A stretch of 64,000 bases of DNA from Hyphomicrobium sp. (GCA_002928955.1 PERT01000008.1:1-64000); one strand, 5' to 3'. Positions 27,561-37,406 are shown, numbered from the stretch's first letter. Program-made: numbers and translations. Notes: a model not told the origin generated them from the letters alone.

Positions 27561-28925
27561 ATGCGCCGGCTTCTCGCGCTCGCCGAACTGAATCGCCGGT
27601 TCAACGGCCGGGACCGTTCTGCCGATGTTTCTGGAACAGTGGCTGAAATTCTACCGCATGCGATCACGATCCGCGGTCTTTCCAAGTGGGCGAGTTTGGG
27701 CGATCTCGTCGCGATAGAGGCGGCGAATGGACCTGTTGTGGCCGAGGTCCTTCGCGTTGGCGGAGATCGCACCGTGGTGGTACCGCACCAGCAGGGCGGC
27801 TCGATCGCGATCGGCGCCGAGGGCCGCTTGGGTGGACGCTTGAGCTTGCGGCCACATAGCGCCTGGCGGGGTCGCACCCTCGATCCGCTTGGAGCGCCGC
27901 TAGACGGCAGAGGTGCGTTGCCCGATGGCTCGAAAGAAGTTGGACTTGATCGCGAGCCGCCGGCTGCGCTTGACCGGCATAGGGTGGAGCGCCCGATCCG
28001 GACCGGGGTCAAGGCAATTGACCTCTTCACGCCGATATGTGCAGGCCAGCGGCTTGGGATCTTCGCGGGGTCCGGCGTCGGCAAGTCGACGCTGCTGTCG
28101 ATGCTGGCAGCTTTGCCAGAGGTCGATACGGTGGTCATGGCGCTGGTTGGCGAGCGCGGCCGAGAAGTGCGTGAATTCCTCGAAGACACACTCGGCGCCG
28201 TCCGGGATCGCGTCGTCGCCGTCGTGGCGACAGGCAATGACAGCCCTATGCTGCGGCGCCTCGCACCGCTGACGGCGATGGCAATCGCGGAGCACTTCAG
28301 GGACGGTGGCCAACACGTGCTGGTGATCGTCGACTCGCTCACGCGCTTTGCGCATGCGCAGCGTGAATTTGCCTTGGCCTCGGGCGAGGCACCCGTCGCG
28401 CGCGGTTATCCGCCAAGTGTGTTTCAATCGATGGCCAAACTGCTGGAGCGAGGAGGTCCCGGAACGGCTGGACAGGGCGCGATAACACTGATCACCTCGG
28501 TGTTGGTGGATGGCGACGACCACAATGATCCGGTCGCCGACGCGGCACGAGGCATACTCGATGGACATATCATTCTGGACCGGCGTATTGCCGCCCAGGG
28601 CCGATGGCCAGCTATTGATCTGCTGGGTTCGATATCGCGCTTGGCCACGAAGGCGTGGACAAACGAGCAGCGCGAGCTCGTCCAGCAGGCGCGCGCGCTT
28701 GTTGCACGCTTCGAGGAAACGAGGGATCTGCGATTGATCGGCGGTTATCAAGCGGGCCAGGATCCATACCTCGATCAGGCTGTGGCGCTTGCGCCACATA
28801 TCTATAATTTGACAGCCCAATCTGTTGCTACTGCAGATTGTTTTGATTGCTATGCGGCGTTGGCCGCAATACTTCCGAACCCGGCGAGCAAGGCCACCAC
28901 AGAGGTGCGTACACCCAACGTCTGA
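27561..28925 (+). CDS. fliI: Flagellum-specific ATPase FliI
   Basis: Export ATPase, 454 residues, related to F1-beta. Walker A is FAGSGVGKST (near residue 173); Walker B is HVLVIVDSLTRFA with the catalytic GERGREVREF upstream. N-terminal beta-barrel and C-terminal helical domain are present. ATG 27561 fits the family start. It lies about 30 bases after the solo hairpin. FliH, its usual partner, is encoded at 41630. Confidence 0.96.
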   Translation: MRRLLALAELNRRFNGRDRSADVSGTVAEILPHAITIRGLSKWASLGDLVAIEAANGPVVAEVLRVGGDRTVVVPHQQGGSIAIGAEGRLGGRLSLRPHSAWRGRTLDPLGAPLDGRGALPDGSKEVGLDREPPAALDRHRVERPIRTGVKAIDLFTPICAGQRLGIFAGSGVGKSTLLSMLAALPEVDTVVMALVGERGREVREFLEDTLGAVRDRVVAVVATGNDSPMLRRLAPLTAMAIAEHFRDGGQHVLVIVDSLTRFAHAQREFALASGEAPVARGYPPSVFQSMAKLLERGGPGTAGQGAITLITSVLVDGDDHNDPVADAARGILDGHIILDRRIAAQGRWPAIDLLGSISRLATKAWTNEQRELVQQARALVARFEETRDLRLIGGYQAGQDPYLDQAVALAPHIYNLTAQSVATADCFDCYAALAAILPNPASKATTEVRTPNV

Positions 28926-29139
28926 TGGCATCGCAAATGCAGATGCATATTCGGTCGCAGGCCAATGGGATCGCCTGCATGCACGTACTGGTTGAGCCCC
29001 ATGACCTCTCGGCATTGTGATGCCCAAGGGCAAGTTCTTGGATATACAAAGACCGCATTTCCAGTGGCATCAAATGCGCCAAAATGTGGTCCGGATCAAA
29101 ATTACAGTATCCGCATCTGATAGATCTAACGAAGCTGAC

Positions 29140-29814
29140 ATGACGCTGAAAGATTCGGGTGAAATGGAGGCCAAGGACTTCGGCCAGCGATTGCGCAGGT
29201 TGCGAATCGCGCGTGGCTTCACAAAAGCGCGGCATATCGCGACAAAGCTCGGCGTCAACGAGAATACATACTCGCGGTACGAGCGTGGTCTGAACGTGCC
29301 CAGCTTGCAACTTCTCAAGCTCATCTGCGTGACGCTGGACGCCTCGATCTACGATTTGCTCCCGTACAGGGGAAAATCGCAAAGTACGCCATCGTCTTTG
29401 GTGGTGCCGGCGACGTCCGGCGACTGCGTGGTGCTGGAGGGTCCGCGGCAAGCTTGCGCCACGGTGGGCGAGTTGCGGCTTGACAGTCAGAACTGCCAAG
29501 CTCAGCCCAGACCGATGTGCAATCTATACCTAGAGTGCAGCATGTCGGCGTGGGCCGTCGCGGAAGTAGCGGCGAAGTTGCCGGCCGGCAATCTCTCGAC
29601 CCACAACGAACGGGTGAGCAGCCTCGCAATCGCCGCCTCCATTTATCTGAAACTGAAGAGCGATCCGTTCGGCACCATTTCGCTGATCGTGGAAGATTTG
29701 AAGGTTTCTGGTGCCGACGCAGAGGTTTGGGAGCGAATAAGTCGGTCGGTGGATCAATTTGCCGCCAGTTACAGGACCTATCGCGGGTCTCTGCGAGAAC
29801 TTGAAAACGACTGA
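29140..29814 (+). CDS. Xre-type helix-turn-helix regulator
   Basis: 224 residues from ATG 29140. An N-terminal HTH_XRE domain occupies about 14-70: FGQRLRRLRIARGFTKARHIATKLGV, then NTYSRYERGLNVPSLQLL. The C-terminal 150 residues are not recognised. It sits between fliI and flgB, where rhizobia usually have at most one small gene, so it looks inserted. A motility-related target is only inferred. The preceding 28926-29139 gap holds no gene. Confidence 0.8.
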   Translation: MTLKDSGEMEAKDFGQRLRRLRIARGFTKARHIATKLGVNENTYSRYERGLNVPSLQLLKLICVTLDASIYDLLPYRGKSQSTPSSLVVPATSGDCVVLEGPRQACATVGELRLDSQNCQAQPRPMCNLYLECSMSAWAVAEVAAKLPAGNLSTHNERVSSLAIAASIYLKLKSDPFGTISLIVEDLKVSGADAEVWERISRSVDQFAASYRTYRGSLRELEND

Positions 29815-30141
29815 TCGATCGTACGTCTTGGGACAGCCGCTCGCTGCTCAAGGTCCTGCTCGCACTGACGCGCTTGGCCCCTTGAAGAACAGTCATTTTT
29901 TGACGATTGGCTTGTGCCCCAGTCTCCCTCGGAGAGCCTTGCGGAGGTCGCGGCTGCAACCATCAGAAAATGGTCACTTGCTCTGTGAGCCGAGGAAGTA
30001 ATCAACATATTTTTACGATTTTTCTGCCTTTGAGGTCTTGGGATTGGGCAGTTTTGTGGCAGTTTCGACTGCGGCAAGGGTGCCAAGGCATGCGATTCGC
30101 CGCATTTTTCTCAGGGGTGGTTGTTTTCGGGGACTATTTTT
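29815..30141. other. AT-rich intergenic stretch before the GntR gene
   Basis: No gene supported. The last 150 bases are clearly richer in A and T than the surroundings (runs such as AACATATTTTTACGATTTTT), consistent with a promoter region for the GntR gene. No dyad operator was identified. Confidence 0.4.
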
Positions 30142-30876
30142 ATGAAAATTGTAGAAAATGGGGGCGAACAGCCGACGCTGCAGCCGCTTTACGGCCAGGT
30201 GCGCGACAGATTACTGAGGCGGATTGTGCAGGCGGAGTGGTCCGCGGGTGAGGCTCTGCCCAACGAATTCAAACTCGCGTCGCAATACAACGTGAGTATC
30301 GGCACAGTGCGGCGTGCGGTCGCCGCACTTGAGCAGCATGGCATCGTCAAGCGGGTTCAGGGGCGTGGCACGTATGTCGCGGGCCAGGGCTCCCAAGCGC
30401 TTATTCAGAAGTTCGAGCCCCTGCGGCTCCGCGATGGAAACAGCTTCGTGCCGAACTTCGAATTGGTGTCGGTAAAGCGGGAAGCGCCGTCCATTGAAAC
30501 CGCCACGGTTCTGGGGCTTGGTCCGAAAGAGGACGTCTTCGCCGTGACGAAGCTCCTCTATCACGAAAAGGAAGCCGTCGGCGTGATCCACTCCTTCGTG
30601 CCGGCTTCACTGGTGCCGCGCCTCGAAGAGCAATTGCGTTACGGCCAGCACTTGTATCCGTTGCTCGCTGATTACGGCCTGATCGTCGTCAGGACGGAAG
30701 AGAGTTGGAGTGCTGACCCTGCAGGCGACGGTTTGGCTAATCTGCTGGGGCGGACGGGCGAATGCATGGTGCTCAATTCACGGCGCGTCGCCTACGTGTT
30801 GAACAATGTTCCGATCGAATTCAGAACATCAGCATTTGTTCCATCATCGATCCAAGTTGTGCATGTCGAACAGTGA
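30142..30876 (+). CDS. GntR/HutC-family regulator with UTRA domain
   Basis: 244 residues. N-terminal winged helix of the GntR type (LYGQVRDRLLRRIVQAEW, LPNEFKLASQYNVSIGTVRRAV, VQGRGTYV; about 14-80), followed by a UTRA ligand-binding domain (about 95-240). HutC-subfamily members respond to small metabolites such as sugars or histidine-pathway compounds. Start at ATG 30142; a TTG at 30121 is an alternative. It is placed upstream of flgB, interrupting the flagellar operon, and has no catabolic gene beside it. It could control the flgB operon or be unrelated to it. Confidence 0.88.
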   Translation: MKIVENGGEQPTLQPLYGQVRDRLLRRIVQAEWSAGEALPNEFKLASQYNVSIGTVRRAVAALEQHGIVKRVQGRGTYVAGQGSQALIQKFEPLRLRDGNSFVPNFELVSVKREAPSIETATVLGLGPKEDVFAVTKLLYHEKEAVGVIHSFVPASLVPRLEEQLRYGQHLYPLLADYGLIVVRTEESWSADPAGDGLANLLGRTGECMVLNSRRVAYVLNNVPIEFRTSAFVPSSIQVVHVEQ

Positions 30877-31045
30877 TGGACCGTAGCCCCCGCAGGCTAG
30901 GCTCGTCCACCTTTGAATGGTCGCATTGACGGCAGGGATGAACCGGCCAAGTCAGCTGCCGCGAGCCACGCTGCTTTTGGGTTCGACGGTAAGGCCGACG
31001 CAAGACTCAGGGTTGACACTGAAGACGTGTCACCATGAGGCTACG

Positions 31046-31432
31046 ATGTTGACGAATAACATTTTTCAAGTCGCCGCTGCGCATTCCGAATGGCTCGCGC
31101 ACCGCCGTACGGCTATCGCGAGCAATGTGGCGAACGCCAATACGCCCGGCTACCAGGTGCGCGACGTCGCGGGGTTTTCGCTCGACCTGGCGGCAGCCGA
31201 AGCGTCCATCGGCATGTCCGCAACTCATCCGCTTCATCAGCTGGTCGCCGTCAATGTTGCGTCTGCCCTAGAGGGTGCGGAGGGCGTCTCGCGTGAAGGT
31301 CACCACTCCGGAAACAACGTCAATCTCGATGACGAAATGCTGAAGGCTGGTCAGATCGCAGGCCAGTCGGCACTCAACGCCGGCGTCGTCCGTGCTTTCC
31401 ACCGTCTCTTGTTGGCCAGCACGAGGGCATGA
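31046..31432 (+). CDS. flgB: Flagellar basal-body rod protein FlgB
   Basis: Proximal rod subunit, 128 residues from ATG 31046 (MLTNNIFQVAAAHSEWLAHR) with GAGG upstream. The rod motif is IASNVANANTPGYQ. It begins the flgB-flgC-fliE-flgG-flgA-flgI-motE-flgH-fliL-fliP run. The 169-base gap after the GntR gene probably carries a promoter. Confidence 0.95.
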   Translation: MLTNNIFQVAAAHSEWLAHRRTAIASNVANANTPGYQVRDVAGFSLDLAAAEASIGMSATHPLHQLVAVNVASALEGAEGVSREGHHSGNNVNLDDEMLKAGQIAGQSALNAGVVRAFHRLLLASTRA

Positions 31433-31436
31433 GCAC

Positions 31437-31856
31437 ATGGATCCTTTGCTCGCTGCAATACGGGTCTCGCAGAAGGGGATGGCCGCGCAATCAACGCGCA
31501 TGCGCGTGGTTGCGGAAAATCTCGCCAACGCCAACGTGACGGGCGCAAGCGCAGGCTCGGACCCCTACACCCGCAAGACAATCTCGTTCGAGTCGCAAGT
31601 CGATGAGGCCGCGGGAGCAGATATTGTCGCGGTTTCGGAGATCGGCCGCCACAACGCGCCGTTTCGCACGCAGCACGATCCCGGTCATCCCGCCGCCGAC
31701 GAGCGCGGCTTTGTGAAGCTTCCGAATGTCGATCCAGTCGTCGAACTCGCGGACATGCGCGAAGCGATGCGATCATACCAGGCCAACATTCAAATGATCA
31801 AAAACGCGCGGGAGTCCATCTCGATGGCGATTGATCTATTGAGGAGCAGCTCATGA
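31437..31856 (+). CDS. flgC: Flagellar basal-body rod protein FlgC
   Basis: Rod subunit, 139 residues from ATG 31437 (MDPLLAAIRVSQKGMAAQ), four bases after the flgB stop. Rod motif VVAENLANANVTG; C-terminal helix VDPVVELADMREAMRSYQAN. The stop overlaps the fliE start as ATGA. Confidence 0.95.
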   Translation: MDPLLAAIRVSQKGMAAQSTRMRVVAENLANANVTGASAGSDPYTRKTISFESQVDEAAGADIVAVSEIGRHNAPFRTQHDPGHPAADERGFVKLPNVDPVVELADMREAMRSYQANIQMIKNARESISMAIDLLRSSS

Positions 31857-32158
31857 TCGATATACGCACGGCCGGATTGGCGTCGCTCGGGGCCATCGCA
31901 CCATCCGCTCCGCGGCGGAGTACGGCCGAAACTTCGAACGATTCGAGCTTCGGCGATCTCATCGCCGCTGGTCTCCGCGATACGACCCGTTCGGTGAATG
32001 CGGCCGAAAGCGCGGCGATTTCGGGTTTGACCGGAGCGATGCCCGTCCAGGAGGTCGTCAGCACGGTGATGGGCGCTGAGCAGAAGTTGCAACTCGCCGT
32101 GAGTGTTCGCGACAAGATTGTCGCGGCGTATCTCGAAGTTTCCCGTATGCAGATCTGA
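31853..32158 (+). CDS. fliE: Flagellar hook-basal body protein FliE
   Basis: MS-ring to rod adapter, 101 residues. The C-terminal helical half carries the family signature (VQEVVSTVMGAEQKLQLAVSVRDK and AYLEVSRMQI). Start overlaps the flgC stop; flgG follows after 9 bases. Confidence 0.95.
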   Translation: MIDIRTAGLASLGAIAPSAPRRSTAETSNDSSFGDLIAAGLRDTTRSVNAAESAAISGLTGAMPVQEVVSTVMGAEQKLQLAVSVRDKIVAAYLEVSRMQI

Positions 32159-32167
32159 GGTAAAACC

Positions 32168-32956
32168 GTGCGCGCTCTTTCCGTAGCGGCGACTGGCATG
32201 TCTGCGCAGCAGACCCAGGTCGACGTGATCGCCAACAACATTGCGAACGTGAATACGACGGGGTTCAAGCGTTCGCGCGCTGAATTCACGGATCTGCTGT
32301 ATCAGACGGATCGGGTTGCTGGCGTTCCGACCCGCGGCGGCAATTCGGTGGTGCCGGAGGGCACGTCCGTGGGGTTGGGCGTACGTACGGTCGCTGTCCG
32401 CAGCCTGCACATGCAAGGGTCTTTGATCAAGACCGCAAACCGTTTCGATATCGCGATCAACGGGCAGGGCTGGTTCCAGGTTGCCGGTAGCGACGGCGAG
32501 ACGTTCTATTCTCGCTCCGGTGCCTTCAGCCCTGATGCCAACGGCCAGCTCGTCACCCTCGATGGGCTTGCGTTGCAGCCTGCCATCACCGTCCCGCAAG
32601 GTGCGACCGAGGTGATGGTGAGTGACACCGGTCAGGTCTCGGTACGCGTCGGGAACGCGACGGAGTTGACGCCGGTTGGACAGCTAACGCTTGCCTACTT
32701 CCCGAACAACGCTGGCCTTGCGCCGATGGGCCAGAACATGTTTCGCGAAACTCCAGCTTCAGGAACGCCCACGGTCGGGGTGCCCGGAGATCCGAGCATC
32801 GGAACGCTGAAGCAGGGTTATCTGGAAGGGTCCAATGTCGATCCGGTGAAGGAAATCACCGAGCTGATTGCATCGCAGCGCGCCTATGAGATGAACTCGA
32901 AAGTCATCCAGGCCGCCGACGACATGTATGGCACGGTCAGCAAGGGCCTGAGATAG
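32168..32956 (+). CDS. flgG: Distal rod protein FlgG
   Basis: 262 residues, the normal FlgG length, with GTG start. N-terminal [10 protein letters not shown] and [20 protein letters not shown], a central [19 protein letters not shown]-like rod-specific stretch and a C-terminal [22 protein letters not shown] motif. Forms the distal rod crossing the peptidoglycan and P/L rings. Confidence 0.97.
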   Translation: MRALSVAATGMSAQQTQVDVIANNIANVNTTGFKRSRAEFTDLLYQTDRVAGVPTRGGNSVVPEGTSVGLGVRTVAVRSLHMQGSLIKTANRFDIAINGQGWFQVAGSDGETFYSRSGAFSPDANGQLVTLDGLALQPAITVPQGATEVMVSDTGQVSVRVGNATELTPVGQLTLAYFPNNAGLAPMGQNMFRETPASGTPTVGVPGDPSIGTLKQGYLEGSNVDPVKEITELIASQRAYEMNSKVIQAADDMYGTVSKGLR

Positions 32957-32958
32957 CC

Positions 32959-33453
32959 ATGCGCTTGTTGTTGTCCAGGGTTTCAAAGGCATGCGGATTG
33001 ACGATGCGCTTGGCGATCGTCTGCGCAACGGCGGTTCTTCCCACCGCAGGCATATGCGAGAGCACACGCATGCTTCCGGTGCCGGCGGTAACCATCTACC
33101 CCGGTGACAATATTACCGAGGCCTCGCTCGTCCCACGCGCCTTCCCGGCACAGAACGCATGGATCAGCACTATGATTGCGGCGCAGGATGATGCCGTCGG
33201 CAAGGTCGCCCGGCGTACGCTACCGGCCGGCAGCCCGATTCCCATCGGGGCCGTTCGTGCGGTCCATCTCGTGACGCGTGGCCAATCAGTGACGCTCGTC
33301 TACAAACTCGGCGCACTCACCATAACGGCCAGCGGACTTGCGCTGCAGCCGGCCGGCGATGGCGAGCGGCTGGCGGTGCGTAACTCGGATTCGGGGCGCA
33401 CAGTCCACGGACTTGTTCAAGCCGATCAAACGGTGCTGGTGGAGAACAAGTGA
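32959..33453 (+). CDS. flgA: P-ring assembly chaperone FlgA
   Basis: Periplasmic protein needed for FlgI ring assembly. 164 residues with a signal peptide (hydrophobic stretch about 12-32) and a C-terminal SAF-like domain (PAGSPIPIGAV, VTLVYKLGALTITASGLAL). Two bases after flgG; its stop overlaps the flgI start. Confidence 0.92.
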   Translation: MRLLLSRVSKACGLTMRLAIVCATAVLPTAGICESTRMLPVPAVTIYPGDNITEASLVPRAFPAQNAWISTMIAAQDDAVGKVARRTLPAGSPIPIGAVRAVHLVTRGQSVTLVYKLGALTITASGLALQPAGDGERLAVRNSDSGRTVHGLVQADQTVLVENK

Positions 33454-34577
33454 TGCGCGCCGCAATGCTGGCCGCGGCGTTTCTGGCTGCTGCGCAAATC
33501 GCAATCTACACAGCCGCGGCCATGGCCAATCCGAACCAGACACGGATCAAGGACGTGACGTCGGTGGTTGGTGTGCGGCCCAACCACCTCGTCGGCTATG
33601 GGCTGGTGATCGGACTGAACGGCACGGGTGATGGACTGCGCAACTCGCCCTTCACGCAGCAATCACTGCAGTCAATGATGGAGCGGCTGGGAGTCAACAT
33701 TCGCAATACCCAGCTGCGGTCCCGCAACGTCGCTGCGGTCATGGTTACAGCAGAGCTGCCGCCATTTTCGACCAGCGGCAGCCGGATCGACATCACGGTT
33801 TCATCAATGGGCGATGCTACGTCGCTTTCAGGAGGCACCCTCTTGATGACGCCACTGCGCGGCGGCGACGAAGTGATTTACGCAGTGGCGCAAGGCGCGG
33901 TCACAGTTTCCGGTTTCCAGGCGGGAGGGCGCGCTGAGGCGGTGACGCAAGGGGTGCCGACGAGCGGTCGAATTGCCAATGGCGCTCTCGTCGAACGCGG
34001 CGCACCGGGGACGTTCGAGTCGAGGGGGCCTATCGCACTCGAGCTGCGCAACCCGGATTTCCGGACGGCCGTGCATATCGTTGACGTCATCAATGTCTAC
34101 GCGAAGAGCCGCTTTGGACGGAAAGTCGCGCGCGAACAGGACTTGCGGCTTGTTCAACTCGATACCCCGAGCAACATCAGCACTGCCCGGTTCATGGCGG
34201 AGGTCGGTGAATTGATCGTCAAGACCGATACGCCCGCGCGCGTGGTTATCGACGAGCGGACGGGCACCATCATCATCGGCAAGGATGTCCAGATCGCCAC
34301 CGTCGCCGTCTCGCACGGCAGTCTCAACATCCGTGTCACTGAAACACCGCGGGTCAGCCAGCCGCAGCCGTTCTCCGAGGGGCAAACAGTCGTCACGTCC
34401 GATACGCAGATCGACGTAAACGAAGCTGGAGGTGCAATCGGCGTCATGCGCGGCTCGAGTCTCCAGGATCTCGTCACAGGGCTCAATCGTATGGGACTGA
34501 AGCCGACCGGCATTATCGCGGTGCTGCAGGCGATTAAATCTGCGGGAGCACTACAGGCGGAGCTGATCGTGCAATGA
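33450..34577 (+). CDS. flgI: Flagellar P-ring protein FlgI
   Basis: Periplasmic ring around the distal rod. 375 residues with an N-terminal signal peptide and the strongly conserved RIKDVTSVVGVRPNHLVGYG and GLVIGLNGTGDG motifs. The GTG at 33450 overlaps the flgA stop; an ATG follows directly at 33453. The C-terminus ends MGLKPTGIIAVLQAIKSAGAL as in the family. The stop overlaps motE. Confidence 0.97.
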   Translation: MMRAAMLAAAFLAAAQIAIYTAAAMANPNQTRIKDVTSVVGVRPNHLVGYGLVIGLNGTGDGLRNSPFTQQSLQSMMERLGVNIRNTQLRSRNVAAVMVTAELPPFSTSGSRIDITVSSMGDATSLSGGTLLMTPLRGGDEVIYAVAQGAVTVSGFQAGGRAEAVTQGVPTSGRIANGALVERGAPGTFESRGPIALELRNPDFRTAVHIVDVINVYAKSRFGRKVAREQDLRLVQLDTPSNISTARFMAEVGELIVKTDTPARVVIDERTGTIIIGKDVQIATVAVSHGSLNIRVTETPRVSQPQPFSEGQTVVTSDTQIDVNEAGGAIGVMRGSSLQDLVTGLNRMGLKPTGIIAVLQAIKSAGALQAELIVQ

Positions 34578-35446
34578 TGGGTCGCGACAGCTATCGCAGG
34601 CGGGTTTCTGGACGACGGTCCGTGAGAACATTTCAATTGGGAATCGCCGTACCGTGCCTCGTGGCGATACTTGTATCTGGTCCGCTAAGCATCACGGTGT
34701 TTGCCAACGACAACTGGGTCACGACCGTCGCGCCAGGTGCAGACAAGGTCAGAACGGCTGCCGCAGAACCCAAGGAGTTGTCGCCTGGCGAGCCTCAGAA
34801 GGCTGCTTTGCCCGTTGCTTCCCCTCCATCCGTACCTGCAAACGTACCGGCGTCTTTGCCCGCGCCTGCGCCAGCAACGGCTGCAAAGCCTCCGTCAGCT
34901 GCGCGATCGAGCGCAGGATTGGTGCCCACGCCCACGCCGTCGCAAGCCAAGAGTCACGCCGACAAAGCGCTCCAACCCGCGCCATCTGTCAGCCTGCCAC
35001 AGTCGGACGCAGACGAACCCGACGGCGAGACCGCCCGGCAATACTGTCGTGTGGTCCTCGACCGCGCGACACGCGAGCGTCTGACATCCGAAAGCGAAGC
35101 GACGGAGGCCTTGAAGAAGGAAATCGACGATCGACTTGCCAAGCTCAAGGCGGCAATCGCAGAGCATGAACAGTGGTTGAAGCGACGGCAGGATTTCCAA
35201 AAAAAGGCTCAAGACGGCTTGGTCAAGGTCTACGCGGCGATGGCGGCGGAAGCGGCGGCATTGCGGCTTGGGGCGACGGACGAGACCATCGCAGCGGCTA
35301 TCCTCTCGATGCTGGCGCCAAAGGCCGCAAGTGCGGTCCTAAGTGAAATGCCGCCGGACAAGGCGGCCCGCCTTACAGCAAACCTGGCCGGGGCGGCAGC
35401 CATCCGCGGCGACGACGCGAAACCGGAAAAGGGGGCGCGACCGTGA
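34574..35446 (+). CDS. motE: MotE-type periplasmic MotC chaperone
   Basis: In Sinorhizobium, MotE is a periplasmic chaperone for MotC. Here the 290-residue protein has an N-terminal membrane/signal segment (about 22-45), a Pro/Ala-rich linker (60-145), a charged coiled-coil (about 160-225) and a C-terminal MgtE-N-like segment (AAILSMLAPKAASAVLSEMPPDKAARL). Position between flgI and flgH is as in rhizobia. motC itself lies at 43545. Confidence 0.85.
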   Translation: MMGRDSYRRRVSGRRSVRTFQLGIAVPCLVAILVSGPLSITVFANDNWVTTVAPGADKVRTAAAEPKELSPGEPQKAALPVASPPSVPANVPASLPAPAPATAAKPPSAARSSAGLVPTPTPSQAKSHADKALQPAPSVSLPQSDADEPDGETARQYCRVVLDRATRERLTSESEATEALKKEIDDRLAKLKAAIAEHEQWLKRRQDFQKKAQDGLVKVYAAMAAEAAALRLGATDETIAAAILSMLAPKAASAVLSEMPPDKAARLTANLAGAAAIRGDDAKPEKGARP

Positions 35447-36159
35447 CAGTTCGCCTGCTGCCGGCCTTGGCCGCGGTCGCGATCGGGGCGTGCAGTACGA
35501 CGCCGCGTGATTTCGCACGCGAGCCGCATTTGACGCCGCTCGGTTCCGGCATGATAGCCGATCGTATCGATACGCTGCAGGAAGTCCGACCGTCGCGGCA
35601 TCCGCATGCCTTGAATTCGACCTGGCGCGACAGCAGCGCCGACTTCTTCCGAGACGCTCGTGCTGGCCGTGTCGGCGATGTCATCACCGTCAAAATCGCA
35701 ATGAAGGACAAGGCCTCGCTCGACAATACCTCCAACCGCTCGCGTGACAGCTCGAGCGGCCTTAGTGGCACGCTTAAATACGCGCTTGCGGCGTTCGGAC
35801 TGGCTGGCCAGGGCGACGGCGATCTGAATGTCGACGTCAAAGGCGCCACCTCGACGCAAGGCAAGGGTGCGATATCCCGTTCTGAAAGCATCGATCTGAT
35901 GCTGGCAGCAGTGGTGATGGATGTTCTGCCAAACGGCAATCTCGTGATCAGCGGTTCCCAGGAAGTTCGCGTCAACTTCGAGGTCAGGGTGCTCAACGTC
36001 GCAGGGATCGTGAGGCCGCAGGATGTGGGCTCGGAAAACCAAATCTCTTACGACAAGATTGCCGAGGCCCGGATTTCCTATGGTGGACGCGGGCGGATCA
36101 CGGAAGTGCAGCAGCCGGGGTGGGGGCAGCAGATCGTCGATACTGTAGCGCCGTATTGA
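35443..36159 (+). CDS. flgH: Flagellar L-ring lipoprotein FlgH
   Basis: Outer-membrane ring of the basal body. 238 residues, GTG start overlapping the motE stop. The lipobox is AIGAC, with the lipidated Cys near residue 17. Conserved internal motifs are LFRD-like SADFFRDARAGRVGDVITVKI and the C-terminal VRPQDVGSENQISYDKIAEARISYGGRG. Confidence 0.96.
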   Translation: MTVRLLPALAAVAIGACSTTPRDFAREPHLTPLGSGMIADRIDTLQEVRPSRHPHALNSTWRDSSADFFRDARAGRVGDVITVKIAMKDKASLDNTSNRSRDSSSGLSGTLKYALAAFGLAGQGDGDLNVDVKGATSTQGKGAISRSESIDLMLAAVVMDVLPNGNLVISGSQEVRVNFEVRVLNVAGIVRPQDVGSENQISYDKIAEARISYGGRGRITEVQQPGWGQQIVDTVAPY

Positions 36160-36183
36160 GGACTTTGAGGAGTTCGATCAGCA

Positions 36184-36666
36184 ATGGCCGTTGAAGGGGA
36201 CGCGACCCCGGCATCATCCGGTCCTGGCCTTGTCGCGATGCTGGTCGCCATGGTCGTCCTGACGCTGGTGGCGGCTGGCGGCGGCTTTGGCGTCGCCTGG
36301 CTTGTGAATGCCAAGATTAACGCGGCCAAGCAAGCCGTTGCCAACGACGCCAACGCAGCGAAACCGCCGGAAGCAAAATTCATCGTCAAAGAACTTCCCA
36401 CGATATTGACCAAGCTATCAGGGAGCCAGGCACCATGGTTGAGGCTCAACCTATCGATTGTCGTAGCGAAAGGGACGCCGGAACTGGATCGCTTCGCCGA
36501 GACGATCGCGCAGGACGTTCTGGCATTCGTCAGCAATCTTCCCGTCGATCAGGTCACGGGGCCAACCAACTTCGACATTCTGCGAGCCGACCTGCAGGAG
36601 ATCTTGCGCATACGCAGCAAGGGAGCCGCGCACGAGCTATTCATTCGCGGGATGTTGATGGAATGA
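36184..36666 (+). CDS. fliL: Flagellar basal body-associated protein FliL
   Basis: Inner-membrane protein that surrounds the stator and supports torque. 160 residues: one membrane segment (about 16-40), then a periplasmic domain. The ATG is preceded by GAGGAG. Last bases overlap the fliP start as ATGA. Confidence 0.9.
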   Translation: MAVEGDATPASSGPGLVAMLVAMVVLTLVAAGGGFGVAWLVNAKINAAKQAVANDANAAKPPEAKFIVKELPTILTKLSGSQAPWLRLNLSIVVAKGTPELDRFAETIAQDVLAFVSNLPVDQVTGPTNFDILRADLQEILRIRSKGAAHELFIRGMLME

Positions 36667-37406
36667 GATGGGCTCCGGTTCTGCTCTTGGCCGCCGGTAC
36701 CATGGCTTTCAGCGAGAGCGCTTCCGCTCAGACAATCGATCTGACCAATATCCTCGATCCCAAATCCGGCACGACAGCCGGCCGCATAATTCAGTCGATT
36801 CTGGCGCTCACGGTGCTGTCGCTCGCACCGGGCATCCTGATGATGGTGACCTGTTTCACCCGGTTCATCATCGCATTCTCATTTCTGCGCGCCGCGCTCG
36901 GGCTGCAGACGACGCCCAGCAACCTGATCCTCATCAATCTGGCGCTGTTTATGACGTGGTTCGTGATGGCGCCGACCTTCGACCGGGCCTGGCAGCAGGG
37001 TCTCAAGCCGCTGGTTGCGAACGAAATCACCACCGAGGCGGCCATGCCACGTATCGTCGAGCCGTTCCGCGAGTTCATGAAAGGCAATGTGCGGGAAGCA
37101 GATCTGCGTCAAATGCAGATACTGGCAGAGGAACGCAGCCTACTGCCACAGGGTGGTTCCGAATCCGATCTGTCGGTGCTTGTGCCCGCATTCATGTTGT
37201 CTGAGCTCAGACGCGGCTTCGAGATCGGATTTCTCATCGCGCTGCCATTTCTGGTCATCGACATGATCGTGGCGACCATCGTCATGTCGATGGGCATGAT
37301 GATGCTCTCGCCCGTGGTGTTCTCGCTGCCGCTCAAAGTACTATTCTTTGTTCTCGTCGACGGATGGAGCATCCTGGTTTCGGGGCTCGTCCGGTCCTTT
37401 GCTTGA
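36663..37406 (+). CDS. fliP: Flagellar export gate protein FliP
   Basis: Core export-channel subunit. 247 residues from ATG 36663, with a cleavable signal peptide (to about 25, ASAQ) and four membrane segments. Family motifs are visible: TCFTRFIIAFSFLRAALGLQTTPSN and VPAFMLSELRRGFEIGFLIALPFLVIDM. FliO was not found, as is common in rhizobia. Confidence 0.97.
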   Translation: MRWAPVLLLAAGTMAFSESASAQTIDLTNILDPKSGTTAGRIIQSILALTVLSLAPGILMMVTCFTRFIIAFSFLRAALGLQTTPSNLILINLALFMTWFVMAPTFDRAWQQGLKPLVANEITTEAAMPRIVEPFREFMKGNVREADLRQMQILAEERSLLPQGGSESDLSVLVPAFMLSELRRGFEIGFLIALPFLVIDMIVATIVMSMGMMMLSPVVFSLPLKVLFFVLVDGWSILVSGLVRSFA

